Below are positions 25,301 to 38,052 of a stretch of 64,000 nt of DNA, piece after piece. Under the pieces are notes generated by a model, which saw nothing but the letters and a program-made list of their open reading frames with translations, did not search any database and was not told where the DNA came from. The stretch is taken from NCBI RefSeq assembly GCF_000002995.4, contig NW_025062477.1:2436001-2500000 (forward strand), in the 5' to 3' direction. Position 1 is the stretch's first letter. Every line of letters begins with the position of its first letter. The stretch comes from Brugia malayi (Eukaryota > Nematoda > Chromadorea > Rhabditida > Onchocercidae). A program made the position numbers and the translations under genes.

Positions 25301-26241
25301 GGATATACCTGATTTAAGTGAAGACTATTTTGCTATCTTTTCTATATGCCAGAATTAAATTATAGATTTACCTAGATGCTATTATTGTTTTAGCTTATAC
25401 GTGATTGTCAACCAAGAAATGTTATGTTTGTGCACGGTGAAGATGCAAAAATGGAGTTCTTGAAGGAAAAAGTGGAGAAAGTTAGCTTTCAAATAGTTAT
25501 TTTAATATTACCAGACATCTACTTTCAAACTTCTGTAGCACTGAAAATAATTTTTTTTGCAGGAATTTAATTTAAAGGTATTCAAACCAGCTAACGGTGA
25601 AACAGTTACTATTGAAACTCCCTTAAATGTATCTCTGAATATTCCTGTGCAAATATTAGATCGTTGCATTAGTTTGGATCCGACACCGAGCAAGCGTTTT
25701 TGTCCTTTCCGTGCTTTCTTGACTATGGACAAGCAGGTTTTTTTTTATGAAAATTTGATTGTAAATTTAATGGTTTTCATTAGCTTTTAGATGAGATATT
25801 AGTTTTGCATTAGTCTTATGTATGTATGTTTTAACTTCCTTCTTTTTCAAGACTAGTCAACTGGAAGTTATAACACCAGAAGCAGCAGCGCGACAGTTAG
25901 GCACATCCTTGCATACTATTGCCTTTAGTGAAACTATAGAAGTTGGTCATGTAAATTGGAAATTTCTTGCTTCTAAATTAAAACTATACGACTCTAATTT
26001 GCAAGTCAAGGAGGTGAGTGATTTTCACAAGCTTTTATTTATTTAAAAACATCAGAATTTTGTTCTATGATTCACAAAAAAATGCTCGTTTCAGGATGGT
26101 ATAGAAATGTTTGACGGAGAAATCACGTTAACATCAGTAACGGATTATCCAAAACATGTGGAAATAACTTGGGATGAAATTCGTGAAGAATGGTCTGAAG
26201 AAATTATCAATGCACTCAGGGAAGAAGTGCTTTCTTTGTAG
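22367..26241 (+). CDS. INTS11: Integrator complex subunit 11, catalytic RNA endonuclease
   Basis: This is the metallo-beta-lactamase/beta-CASP nuclease that cleaves nascent snRNA and other RNA polymerase II transcripts as the catalytic subunit of Integrator in the nucleus. Exons: 22367-22381, 22773-22903, 23090-23255, 23442-23525, 23589-23721, 23900-24075, 24189-24317, 24506-24650, 24899-25050, 25153-25221, 25394-25480, 25563-25736, 25852-26013, 26095-26241. They give 589 residues, against about 600 in the human protein. Zinc ligands are in place: HFHLDH at residues 68-73, His157 in [11 protein letters not shown], Asp178, and Glu204 in ESTYATT. The later motif [13 protein letters not shown] is also kept. 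The N-terminus [12 protein letters not shown] matches the family start, which fixes the ATG. The C-terminal third is the most diverged, as is usual. It should be active. Confidence 0.97.
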
Positions 26242-26689
26242 CACTTGTAATACATTGTTTAACTGTTCCATGTATTTTTGTCATATCATGTTTGTTTTTT
26301 TCATTTTGATTCCATGAAATTTATAAATCATGTTGAGTTTTTCGTTTGTATAAAATTGTTTTCTAAAGAAGCTTCTGGTTAACAAGTAACGGCTTCTTAT
26401 GCAATGCTTAAATTATCGCTGCGAAGTTTGAATATCTTTCCTGTTGGGTATCAGTGGAATTTCCATTTTCAATCTTGGAATCCGGATTTCCATTTTAATG
26501 AAGTACTGCGACTTAATGAATTTAGCTTATGTGACAGGCAGTTGTGTGTGAGCTTATGTGATACTTCTTTTTTGAAATTATATTGTAATTTAAATAACTT
26601 CCACAATTTTTTGAGAACTGAGAAATGGATCACAACAGAAATTATATTTAAAATTTGGACAAGTACCTGTAGTTTTTTCTTTTTTAAAT

Positions 26690-26737
26690 GGGGCGGGCGG
26701 GAGGGGGGGGGAGGGAAGGGAAAGGGGGGCGAGGGTA
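26690..26737 (+). repeat. G-rich tract, possible G-quadruplex
   Basis: Several runs of three or more guanines occur within about 50 bases, including one run of nine, in otherwise AT-rich DNA. The pattern meets the usual sequence requirement for an intramolecular G-quadruplex on the plus (transcribed RNA-like) strand between two co-oriented genes. Confidence 0.65.
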
Positions 26738-26823
26738 GGATTCGTCGACATGCTACTTTGCATAAATGTGGGTGTTAAGCCAGTAATAACTACTTTTGCA
26801 AGTTTCTCTTCTATAGTTCTGAA

Positions 26824-26834
26824 GATATATTTCA
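26824..26834 (+). promoter_or_regulatory. Candidate trans-splice acceptor of PPIL4
   Basis: GATATATTTCAG ends at 26834, 32 bases before the PPIL4 start codon. TTTCAG is the nematode acceptor consensus and no in-frame coding exon precedes it, so trans-splicing is the simplest reading. Confidence 0.5.
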
Positions 26835-26866
26835 GCGTAACTCACATCTAAATGTTTTTGTAATAT

Positions 26867-29223
26867 ATGGCAGTACTAGTTGAAACGACGGTTGGTGATA
26901 TTGTCATCGATTTGTTCGTGAAAGAACGCCCGAGATGTAAGTTTTATTTATTGAACTGGAACACATTATAGGGTGAATAGGGAGAAATTAAACCGTAATA
27001 TAAGCAGAAGTTGGTTGAAATAGATAATTAAATAGGAGAAATCACGAGTCTTTAGAGGATGTGATGCGATGCTGTAAACATTAGTTTAGGAAAAGAGTGC
27101 AAATAATTCTGATATTTTTGATGGGGAAAAGATGACATTGTGTTGTAATTCTTAGTTTTTTACAGCTTCTAATAATTTTTAATGTTTATAAACTTGCCCA
27201 GAAATCTGCAACTTATTTCGATACCTATTTTATCAGCTTATTGCCATTAGTTCCATATTGTTACTTTTGTTTGGTTAGTTAGAATAATAAAATACTTTCA
27301 CCAAAAAACCAATGCAAATATGAGAGCATTGCTGATTCATTTTTCAGGTTGCCTCAATTTTCTGAAGTTGTGTAAATTGAAATACTATAATTTTTGCCAA
27401 TTTCATGCGATTGAGGTATCTTTTTACATATATTTTCTTTCGTCACTTATAGTTATTCACATTTTTTTGCAAGTTAAATACATTCTATACAATCTGCATC
27501 CTTCATTCGCATATTTTTGTTCGAATTTCCACATATTCCCTATCGATCATGAAGTTTACTTTGCATGATCGATCAGTTTGTGACAGTCCAATAGTTTTAT
27601 CGATAATTTTAATCTTATATATGATTACATTATTTCTTAAGATGTAATTTATGAATTTTTTTTTAAATTTTAATTAACCAATTGTTTCATTTTTTTTTTT
27701 TTTTTTACAGCAAAATTATATCGTTCAAACAGGAGATCCAACTGGTACAGGAAATGGCGGAGAATCGGTATTTACGTACGTTTCCATATTAAATTTTGAT
27801 CTTGAATTTTATTATTTTTGCAATCTGTGACATTACTGTAGCATTCATTTTCAGCTATTTGTATGGTGATCAAGCGCGTTATTTCGAGCCAGAACTTGTT
27901 CCTAAATTACGTCATACCAGAATTGGTATTGTATCGATGGTTAATAATGGTGCTAACATGCTTGGCAGTCAATTTTTTATTACCTTAGGTTAGTACGACT
28001 TTTTTTAAAATTAATACCAGAGCTCAAGTGTCATGGCCGTGATAAATAAGTACTGAGTTTGCAATTTTGGTGATGCTGCTGAATAATTGTTATTCATTTC
28101 AGGTGACAATTTAGATTATTTGGATGAGAAGCATACTATTTTTGGACAAGTAACCGAAGGACTAGATACATTAGAAAAGTTGAATCAGGAAATATGTGAT
28201 GAGCAAAATAGGCCATTTCGGGATATACGGTGAATAGAACTTTTTCTCTGATATCTATTGATTTTAGGCAAATTGTTTTATTTCTTGCTTTTCGGACATT
28301 GCAACTTATATATTATTTCCGTAACGGTTGCTCAAAAATTTCTGAATATTTCTTATGTTGCAGCATAGCTCATACTGTTATATTAGATGATCCTTTTGAC
28401 GATCCTAAGCAACTTCACTTTCCGAGTAGATCGCCATCCCCGACAATTAATCTTTTAAATGTCAGTTATTTTTTAATAGATTTCTCCATTTTTTTTTTTT
28501 TTTTTTTTTCAAAGTATTTTTAATTCTTTTGAATTCCGGAAAAATTCAAGATTTGAAATGCACTACACCCTTCTCTCGATGTTTTTTTATAAACAGTCTA
28601 ATGAAACGTTAATAGACTGAGAAATGGATATCACAAGTTTTGTTGGAAAGTTGGCGCGAGAAGTGATATTTGTATAGAACTGGCAGGATATGCGTTACAC
28701 TATGTGGATAGAGAGCATTAATAATTTTGTGTACACCGTAAATTACAGGTTTCTCAAATTGCTTTGGATCAGTTATTAAATGAGGAAGAAGGTAAAACTG
28801 AAGAAGAAATACAAAAAGAAATTGAAGCCAAAGATATGGCTGCTCAGGCACAAATTCTGGAAATGGTATGCTCCTATTATGACTTTTAGCCCCTAGTTGT
28901 AGGTTTCAGTGGGTGTTACTGATTTAGTTGAAATATTCCAGTCAGTGAAAGGACTAAAGATATAACTTTAATTGCCTTCGTTTTTCAATTATCTCAGGAA
29001 ATATCACATTAAATGACTGAAAATTACAAAACAATACTTTTATTAAATTAATCAGTAAATTTCACTTAAATTTAGGTAGGCGATTTGCATTACGCAGATG
29101 AGAAGCCACCTGATAATGTTTTGTTCGTGTGCAAGTTGAATCCAGTTACGACGGATGAAGTAAGTACTAATTATATGAATTTTCTTCTACGATCGGAGTT
29201 TTTTCAAGTGTTCAGTCTTTTTT

Positions 29224-29257
<34 letters not shown>

Positions 29258-32200
29258 CAGGATCTCGAAATTATTTTTTCTCGATTTGGCAAAATAAAAT
29301 GCTGTGAAGTCATTCGTGATAGGAAAACGGGTGCTTCACTGCAGTATGCTTTCATTGAATTTGAAGAGGTAAAATATTGCAAGTAATCTCTTAATGCTGT
29401 AGGCATATAGGTTCGATTGCCCAAATTTGGAGCTTAACTCGATATTTTTGTTTATCTCGGTTCATTATTTATTTTTTCTTTTTTTTTCGTGTGCGAAAGA
29501 AATTAAGTTTAAAGTAAGAAGAGCAAAATTTTCAAATGATGCTGGAAGGTGGATTAAAAGTGATGCTACTTAACGAATTTTATTTCTTGATTCATTCATT
29601 TGTACTATAGAGTGAAAAATTGATTTAAAGAGTTGCTAAGGCGCGAAATATAAAAATTTAAAAATTTTGTGAATTGGCTTGTTTATTTATTTTCTACATC
29701 GGCAGGTCCAAAGTTGCGAAAATGCTTACTTCAAAATGGATAACGTGCTGATTGATGATAGGCGGATACATGTTGATTTTTCCCAATCAGTTGCCAAGAA
29801 TTACCAGTGGAAAAGAAAGGACGGTAAGCAATATGTGGTATTTATAACTTTTGTAATTAATCTTTTGTATAATTCGAAACTTAATAGAATCTTTCTTGTC
29901 AATCTTTAGTTTACCTCATAGCGTGATTTAAAATATTTGAAAAGTAGGTTTTTTGAAAGGGAAAAGTTGATTAACATGAACTTTTTACCATCTCATGGCA
30001 TTACATTTTTGTAACTTTCTTGCTATAGATTGATCAGATTTGCACACCAAAAAACATGTTTATCTAACCTCTGCATTCAACTATCGCAATAAGAGCATGA
30101 GATCAAGATACATGTTGAGGACTAAATAAAATAATTGACAAATAAATGTCATATAAATTCAATGCAGAAGCAGGTCATCTTTGGAAATGAATTAATCGCT
30201 TGAATATACAATTATTAACAGATAAGATTTGTGGGTTAAAAAAATAAATTTAACTTACATATCCGAATTCTTTAAAAATATAAGAAATATTCAAAAGAAA
30301 CATGGAAATTTACATTCTGACATGCGATCAATGTTCAAACAATTAACAGAGGTCTTAATTTATTTATCTGTGATTTTTGTTTTCGTTTATAGAAAGAGAG
30401 GGATCATTTTCAAGGTTATTTCTTTATATAACGAGTTTTCCCCTGTACTTAAAGGGAAACTATTTTGCCGAAAAATTTTTAAGCACAGAATTGAATTAAT
30501 GCACATTCCTTTCATTTTTTGAAATCCATAGACCAATCAAAAGTCAAACTGGGCACATTATAATTAACAAATCTTTCGCCATAATTCTTCGTTCCTTAAT
30601 TTTTGTACCACCATTCTTTCGTAATTGTTAGAAAGAAGAATAGAATGAAAGATGAAGTTCGACCCCTATTGTTTTTTATTTGACCCACTTATTCTTACGA
30701 AAAAAAAAAAAGAAAAAAGAAAATTAGTTATAAATTAGAAAGAGAATAATTACACGTCCAAAATTATTCTTTTATAATTTATAGTGAAGAAAATATCATT
30801 GCATTATACGGTGCTTTTTGTATTTACTTTAATTTTCGTTCTGTGAAAAAAGAAAATCAAAAAATGTGTTGTACATAATGAAGTTTGTTGAAGTTTTAAT
30901 TTTTACTCAAAAAATGTTGCTTAAAATTCAGTTTGGTGAAGGGAGGTTATTTTTCGACACACATACACATACACATACATACATACATACACTAAAAAAC
31001 TGAATTATCTGTTAGCAAATGAATTAAGAAAAAAGAATACAAAATTTAATCATATTCTTTGGAATCTTTTGGTGTACAAGAATGTCGATAAATTCGCATT
31101 TTCATATCCGTTCTTTCATACGTACATATATGATCTTTGTCGCATCTGCACCTAAAAAATTCTAATTTCTTTCCCTTTTTTTTTTTTTTTTTTTTTTTTT
31201 GTCATTTATTATTAAATATTGATAATACAATAAGATACCGATTAAACAACTAAACAACTATTAGAATAGGACAACTGATAAGTGGATTTTATTGTTTTTT
31301 TTTTTTTTTTTTTTTTTTTTGTTTGTTTGTGGTTAGGTAATTACTTATTCGTTACTGAATGTCTTATTTGGATATTTTTCCATATTTGTATTTGTATCGC
31401 TGCAAATTTAAAATCTAAAAGGATACTAGGGAATAGGTCCATTTATAAGCAGAATTGGAAATTTAACTTAATTATGCTAATGGGTTATGTTTTCTGCTTT
31501 TGCTATATTCTTAAACTAATGAGAGTAAGCTTGGTTGCGCCAATTTGCTTGCAATTGACTGAATGGTTGATAATGAGATGAAATGACATTTAGGTTAGAT
31601 TAAGAGAACTGGGATTGACGTACTGTCATTACTTTTAGGATAAAAAGGAAAGTGGAAACCCGAAAATTCATTTATTTATGGAATGATTTCGATGAATATT
31701 GTTCTTCAGTGAATAAACACACTTTATTATCATAAAAATGACAAACTGACCAAGATTTGACCCATTTTAATGGCGGATAACCGTTAATGGTAAAACTATA
31801 GAAACCGCAAGGTTCACGATATGGTATGCATTCTGGAGATGACGAATCAAATTCAGGTTCCTGTAGTAACGAATAGTTAACTTACTTAAAATTTGTTACT
31901 CAAAAAGTTTTAAATTGAGTTAAATTTTTTAAAGTTTTTCAAGTCATTTACGTTTTAGAAATTTTTCTAGTTTTATTTTTCATCTAGTAATTTTGTTGAA
32001 ATTCTTGACATTCTTTCGCTTTCAACTTACTGGAAATAAATCTGGATTCATCCTAGGTGGTACCCACTTCCTGCCTTTGTATACTTGACCAATATTCTCC
32101 GTCAATCCAGTAATAATTAATACTGCACAGGCGATTCTGGATTTCATTATATAATTTTTCAGTATCTGCTATATCTGTAAAAAACGATATGAATAGACCC

Positions 32201-33084
32201 ATTACTCTAGAATAGTTCAAAAAACGTAATTTAAAAAAAAAAAAAAAAATTAAAAAACATAAAAAGAAAAAGTAATTTTTCTTTCTTTTTTTATTCATAT
32301 TCGAAACATTAAAAGCATAGTAGAAAGCTATATACAGTGAAAAACATATTATTATGATTACGAATTGATTTGACCAACAACAATTTCCAAACTGGGATTA
32401 ATTGTTTAATTATCTCTATAATTGTGCACAACTATTCATTAATATTTAGTAGAGATAAATTTATTATTACCCAACATTTATGTGGTGTAAATATCTAAAT
32501 CTTCGTTATAACTTTTTGAGTATAAGTTATGCTATTTAAGATAAACAGTAGTATGCATGATTGTGTATATAATGTACCGTTCGTTGACATTCAACATTGA
32601 TAGCTACCAACATCTGATAGTCATTGAGTTTTTGTGATTTTATGACTTAGGTTGATGGATATTTACTAGTTTACAAATGATACTATTCTAATCAATGTTT
32701 TCATTATAGGATCGGAAAAACGAGTAAACAATTCCGATGTTGCAGAGGTTAGTATTGCAAGTTGAAATATTTTTCCAGTTTTGCACTTCAAAAAATAAAC
32801 CGAAAAAATTTAAGTAGCATATTGATTACATAATAAAAGATATTAAAAATTTAGTAAACTTTAAGATTTTACTTGAGCGTTCTTATTTTTCATATCATAC
32901 AGATGTTAAAGCATTAAACTTATAGAATGAAATTAATATAACTCTATGCAAAATTGTAATTATTATTAATGATATCGACTATCGCTTAATGACAGTGATA
33001 TAGTACACTAATCATAACATATAATTTGAATAGTTAAGAAATAGAATAACTGGAAGCTTTGATGTTATCAATAATGTTTGGTTA

Positions 33085-33115
<31 letters not shown>

Positions 33116-33480
33116 ATCAGACATCGAGCATAAAAAGCTAAAGATGGAGAAGTATAGTGAGAAAGAGAAGAAAACTCGATCAAGTGATAAAATGATAAAT
33201 CAACGTTCAAGAAGACGCTCAAGGTTTGAATTTTGCTAAAAGTACTTCAATTTATTTCGCTATCTATTCATGTTCTTCTATTACATGTTTATTTGAATTG
33301 TATATGCAAGAACAATTTAGCTCGCCGGATTACAAGAAATATGCACGATCTTATCGGAATGAACGACCAATAAGCCGTAAAAGACATTCACAGCAACGTT
33401 CGAGAAGTCGTGAAACTCGTGCGCATCAACGATCAAGAAGCCGTGAAACACGTGCACATCATCGATCATACCGACATTGA
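26867..33480 (+). CDS. PPIL4: PPIL4, nuclear cyclophilin with RRM and RS-like tail
   Basis: Exons: 26867-26936, 27348-27415, 27711-27775, 27855-27988, 28103-28229, 28364-28460, 28749-28865, 29076-29159, 29261-29368, 29706-29823, 32710-32747, 33114-33223, 33321-33480. They give 431 residues; human PPIL4 has 492. Residues 1-160 are a cyclophilin-like domain starting [16 protein letters not shown]. Positions equal to Arg55 and Trp121 of cyclophilin A are Ala and Tyr here, while the equivalent of His126 remains, so isomerase activity may be low; human PPIL4 shows similar changes. An acidic linker leads to an RRM at about 240-315 with LFVCKLNP and YAFIEFEE as RNP2- and RNP1-like motifs. The tail is basic and contains [10 protein letters not shown] twice. 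The family associates with spliceosomes. A 2.9-kb intron (29824-32709) contains an opposite-strand gene. An AATAAA lies at 33519-33524. Confidence 0.96.
31672..32147 (-). CDS. Small secreted cysteine-containing protein nested in PPIL4
   Basis: Two exons, 32147-32031 and 31860-31672 (stop TAA), encode 101 residues. The ATG opens a basic-hydrophobic stretch ([15 protein letters not shown]) that reads as a signal peptide. The junction has a GTAAG donor, a TACTACAG acceptor and matching phase 0. On the minus strand TTTTTTACAG ends at 32175, 27 bases upstream of the ATG, a good candidate for spliced-leader acceptance. The mature part has five cysteines (four in the second exon), paired prolines and several tryptophans, and ends in a short charged tail. 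I do not recognise the family. Support is the agreement of signal peptide, intron and acceptor; codon use is less AT-biased than the surrounding intron. It would be transcribed against its host gene. Confidence 0.6.
32168..32185 (-). promoter_or_regulatory. Candidate trans-splice acceptor of the nested gene
   Basis: On the minus strand a TTTTTTACAG sequence ends at position 32175, followed by a short AT-rich leader to the ATG at 32147. No coding exon precedes it, so it may accept a spliced leader. Confidence 0.45.
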
Positions 33481-36400
33481 TATAGCACTTTTTTTTTTCT
33501 GATCTACCTTATTTCTATAATAAAAAGAAAATGATAAAAATGTGAAAGAGAATTGTTGTATAGAGATCACAAAGCAGGTAAACTATTTGATCTTCACTAG
33601 AGAAGATGAAGAAATCAGATGAATAAGATTTCAATGGTTCTCATTTTAATTTCTAAATTTTTCTCTAAAAGAATATTTATCACTGATTGATATTCCTTGT
33701 AGAAAAAATTGCTGATAATATTTTATTTGAAGTACCAGAAATTATAATTCTTGAATCCCTGTATTATTTGCGGGATCTCACAATCATTTCAGTAAATATA
33801 ATTTATATATAAATATAATTTCTGACTTATGAACCAGGCATTCAGTAATCCTGAAAACAGGTTTTGTAACATGGTCCGTTAAAGTAAACCATTCATCCTA
33901 TCATCCGTTTAAGTTATCAATAAACTGTTTTCAAAATTAATGGCAATTCTTTTGGGAATTGCAGAATCTCATCCTAAACGTTAATTTTAAATAGTATTTT
34001 TTTTTTTTTTTTTTTTTAACGCAATGTCGATAGCACACTACTAACCTAATCCAATATGATAAACCATAACGTTGAGGCAGAGAATCTCTCTCTCTCTCTC
34101 TTTCTTCCTTTACCTTCGAATATGCTAATTAGCTACTTTGTCATTCTTTTTTTTTTTTTCTTAAACATTTTTCCAAATTCAATTTCATAACAAAGTTAAG
34201 CTAAAGAAAGTTAAACTTGTTCAGTTCTTTTAATTCGCAAATATTTATATATAACGATGAAACAAATGGACGTAAATATTTGTTAGCTAAATTGAAGAAA
34301 TACTTTTTCATGGATTATTTGACAGTATGTATTCTAATTGTTATTTTATAAATTCTAGTCATTTAACTTTATTGATGAATTTCAATAGAAGTAAAAAAAA
34401 AAAAAAGAAATGTGTCATTTCTGAGAAGTTTGAGTGATTTCTGCTTTAAGCTTCGTTTTTCATCGTAAAACGTAACATAGTATAGGTAAGTTATCACGGA
34501 ATGAGTATTTCCTCAGGTTAATGAAAATTTCTCTGCTATTACTTTTTATTCATTAATGTATGTTTCATAAATAATAATAATAATAATGTATGATTTTATT
34601 AATTAAAATTAATTTAATTAATCCTCTGCAATACTTATCATCCAATTGATATATTATCACAACATGTATTATTCAATTAAAAAAAGCAAAAATTGGAAAT
34701 TCCTTAGGAATATTACAATTATATTACATTTTTCATCCGTATTATTATTCCTGTTTAATTAGAAAATACTATCATACATTTGAAATATGTTGAGTATATG
34801 TAAAATTTGAATAATTTAAATTCATATACATAATTAATGAATCACAGTGAAATTATCACGACGTATTGTCTGTCTCATTGTCATTTATGAAAGATATCTA
34901 AACACTAATCAATCATATAGAAAGGAATTACTTATAGCTAAGTTATACTTTATAATATGCTATCTTCTCGAATAATCTCATCCATCCATCATTCATTAAT
35001 TTTAATTTAGTTTAGATAAGAATGAAACAATAATCTTTACTGAATTATAATTGATAGTGATAATTGTTGAAAGTAAAAATATCAAAACTAAAGATTTATT
35101 ATACTGAAGAAATTTCAATATATTTAGCAATTTTAGCTTAATTAAGGATTAGTAGATTTTTTTTTTTTTTTTTTCATCTAACTATACCTTACTTTATTAA
35201 TTAGCAGTTAATTTTAACTAAGAAATAATTAATTCAATTCTAATATAAAATTATGAATATTTGCTTTTGTAAGATAAAAGCAACTTATAAAATGGGAATG
35301 AAATATGTATTTTCATCATATTGTAAAATGTAATTAGACAAAAAGGAATGTTTTCTAATTATTTTGAAATTTAAGAAGCTATTTTGAAAGTCAAATTTAT
35401 CATAATGGAAAATTTCATTTAAATTCCATTTCTTGCTTTTAAGAAAAGAAGAAAATACAAAAACACTTATAAATAACATTGAGGAATGTCATCGTTCATA
35501 TATCAGTAATAGAAATATTATCGAAATTTATTTAATACATAATTAATTAATTATATGAAATGATAATATCTATTTGATTGCAAGAAAAGAATTGTCAGAT
35601 AAATCCTATAATATCACTTCATCATAGCATTTAATCAATTCACATATCAAATTTGAACAGATGAAGCAAACTAATGATAAATGAATTTAGTTTTATTTTA
35701 TTTCACCTTTAATTTTATATTAATTAAGGAATGTAATTTTGATTAGCTTCATTTTTAGCATTTATATTCTAAAATTTGATTTGCTTAATTGAAATAATTT
35801 AGCAATAAAATATAGGAAAAGAAAAATGATTGAAAAGAAAGAGGAAAAATTCAAAGCTTATAAACAATTTATAAAGCATAATTAGCCTAAAAGATGAAAC
35901 GTTAAGCATTTGACCTTGTCAACCCTATTGGGTTAATTGATACTAAAAGATATCAATAATTTGTCAAATTTGTATATGTATCTAACATTTCTCTTCTTCC
36001 CACTTAATATTTTCATTATATTTAATGAATCCTAACCAAATCATTTTTCTAATTGATTATATTTGTATAGCTATTAAATTTATTTGATTATCTTTTTTTC
36101 GATTTCTTTCACATCTCTATTTCTTTCCTCATTCTATCTTCATTTTCTCTTTGCTTTTTCTATTTTCTTTTCTTAAAAAAAAATAAATAAATAAATGGAA
36201 AAATTAATATGTAAAAATTTACTATTATTTTAAACATTCTCAAAGAGACACTAATCTATTTATATTGTCACATTATTAGGAAGAGAGAATGAATTTGTAG
36301 AAATTAAATGAAAATCATTAGAATGCCAACAAGCTTATGCTTTCATCGCTTTTCTCATTTATATTCAAAATATAAAATTTACTTATTGAATTGAATTTTA

Positions 36401-37555
36401 TGTCGTAAACAAAACATTGATTAGCTAAGAAGCTTGTTGGGTTAATTTAGAAAAATAATCAACAAACAAAATGAAATGAACAATGAATGAATGAAATGTG
36501 AAATCATTTAACATTTTTATTTACCCATATACTTTGTTGTAATTTTAAAATGAATAAGAAAAAGAAAAAAAAAAAAAATAGACGTAAGATTTGTTATGAT
36601 TAATTTAAAACTAAAAAAAAAATAGACATGATTCTTTTCTTTTTCTTTTTTGTAACATTTTAATTAATTGTGATAATTATTTTCAAATTTTTCTATTAAC
36701 TTTTTTTTTTTTTTTTTTTTATTTTTTTTTTATTTTTTTTTATATCTAACATCTCACTTTATGATATATTTCAATAACACATATTTAAATTTATATTATT
36801 TGATACATTATATAGTACCATATAAAGTAGTACTTACTTCTTTTTTATATTTAATTGTACCCATAATTGAATTAAATATGAGAATTAGAAAACTTAAAGT
36901 AAAAATCTGTAAATTAAAGCTTAAATTTTCAAGGAAAAGAAATTTAGCAATTAATTAAAATGAGAAAAAAAAAGAGGATTAGATGATTAAATATTCAAAA
37001 ATTGATAAATTAAATGAAAGAATGAGATGAATTTGAAATTTCAAAATTTTATTTTCAAATTAAAAGCATTAAATACATTAAATATACAAAAGGTAATTTT
37101 CCCATTGCTATAACCTTTTTCTGAAATGAAAAAGAATTTTGGGCGGCGGTTATTGTGCAAATAAGCAAAAATGGCAATGATTTCACTCTCATAGCATATT
37201 TACTATTCATTTTAATTATAATAAATACATAAATAAAAACAATAAATGTAAACAATTAACCATTTTGTCATAGTTTTACCTAACTACTTACCTGTATTGG
37301 ATTATTGATTATCTATTAGATGAATAGGTAGAAGTGATAAGATAGTGATAACAGAGAGACAGATGTGAATAATAGTTATTCATTAAGTATAATATTTTTT
37401 TATAGAAATTGTTTTTTTGTTTTTTTTTAATTGTATGGAATAAAGAACCAAATTTGTTGTTTCATTTCAATATAATCTACCTGTCAATCTATCTACCTTA
37501 ATAGATTTAAAAGAGAGCCAATTGAATAATTGGTTGGTCATTTTGTTGTACTAAT
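33481..37555. other. Gene-free AT-rich region, left part
   Basis: About 4 kb after the PPIL4 stop. It holds the PPIL4 3' UTR, a CT repeat at 34084-34101, ATA repeats near 34574 and a long T-rich block at 36703-36740. Short frames such as 36761-36958 and 37055-37255 have only AT-driven composition, so I do not call them genes. Confidence 0.55.
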
Positions 37556-37560
37556 CGCAC

Positions 37561-38052
37561 AAACGTTATCATTACTATCATTATTATTATCACCGTTATC
37601 GTGATTATTACCATTATTATCATCACTATTATCATCATCATTATCGCTATTATTATATTAACCCTATCATTATTATTATGCCATCATCATTATCATTATT
37701 ATCACTATCGCCATTATTATCACTATTATAATTATTATTACTATTATTATTACTACTTTTCTATCAATACTATTATTATTATTATCATTATCACCATCAT
37801 CACTATCATTTTTATTATCACCATCATCATTATAATTATTATTATCGCCGCTATCATTATCATTATTATTATTATTATTATCACTATTATCATGATCATT
37901 GTCATTGTTATCATTATCGCTATTATCATGATCATTATCATTGTTATTATACTATTGTCATGATCTTTATCACTATTATCATCATCACTATCGCCATTAT
38001 TATTACCACTATTATCATCATCACTATTATTATCATCATTATGGTTATGCAT
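37561..38052 (+). repeat. ATT/ATC trinucleotide satellite
   Basis: Nearly 490 bp composed of ATT and ATC triplets with scattered ACT, GCC and GTT interruptions. It is open in both strands simply because the repeat lacks stops, giving Ile-rich or Asp/Asn-rich frames that are not genes. Confidence 0.95.

Larger units (their letters stand above)
26242..26866 (+). other. Intercistronic gap between INTS11 and PPIL4
   Basis: 625 bp separate the INTS11 stop from the PPIL4 start on the same strand. It contains the presumed INTS11 3' UTR, a guanine-rich block (26690-26737), and a T/A-rich acceptor ending in TTTCAG at 26834 that could receive a spliced leader. The open frame at 26404-26778 has no recognisable domain and includes the G-rich block, so I do not call it a gene. 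Confidence 0.6.
29824..32709 (+). other. Long PPIL4 intron hosting an antisense gene
   Basis: Unlike the other PPIL4 introns (about 80-810 bp), this one is 2.9 kb. It contains CA/TA-type simple repeats near 30957-30993, very long poly-T tracts near 31179-31200 and 31295-31320, and the minus-strand gene at 31672-32147. I see no further exon; the plus-strand open frames at 30229-30522 and 31282-31581 look like AT-rich noise. Confidence 0.7.

Noticed and set aside
26404..26778. 124-aa plus-strand frame between INTS11 and PPIL4
   Set aside because: Its C-terminal half is the G-rich tract and the rest lies in the presumed 3' UTR of INTS11.
32053..32298. 81-aa minus-strand frame overlapping the nested gene's first exon
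   Set aside because: It is the wrong frame; the frame starting at 32147 has a signal peptide and splices in phase to the second exon.
37601..38052. Long Ile-rich (+) and Asp/Asn-rich (-) open frames
   Set aside because: They are translations of an ATT/ATC satellite that lacks stop codons in most frames.
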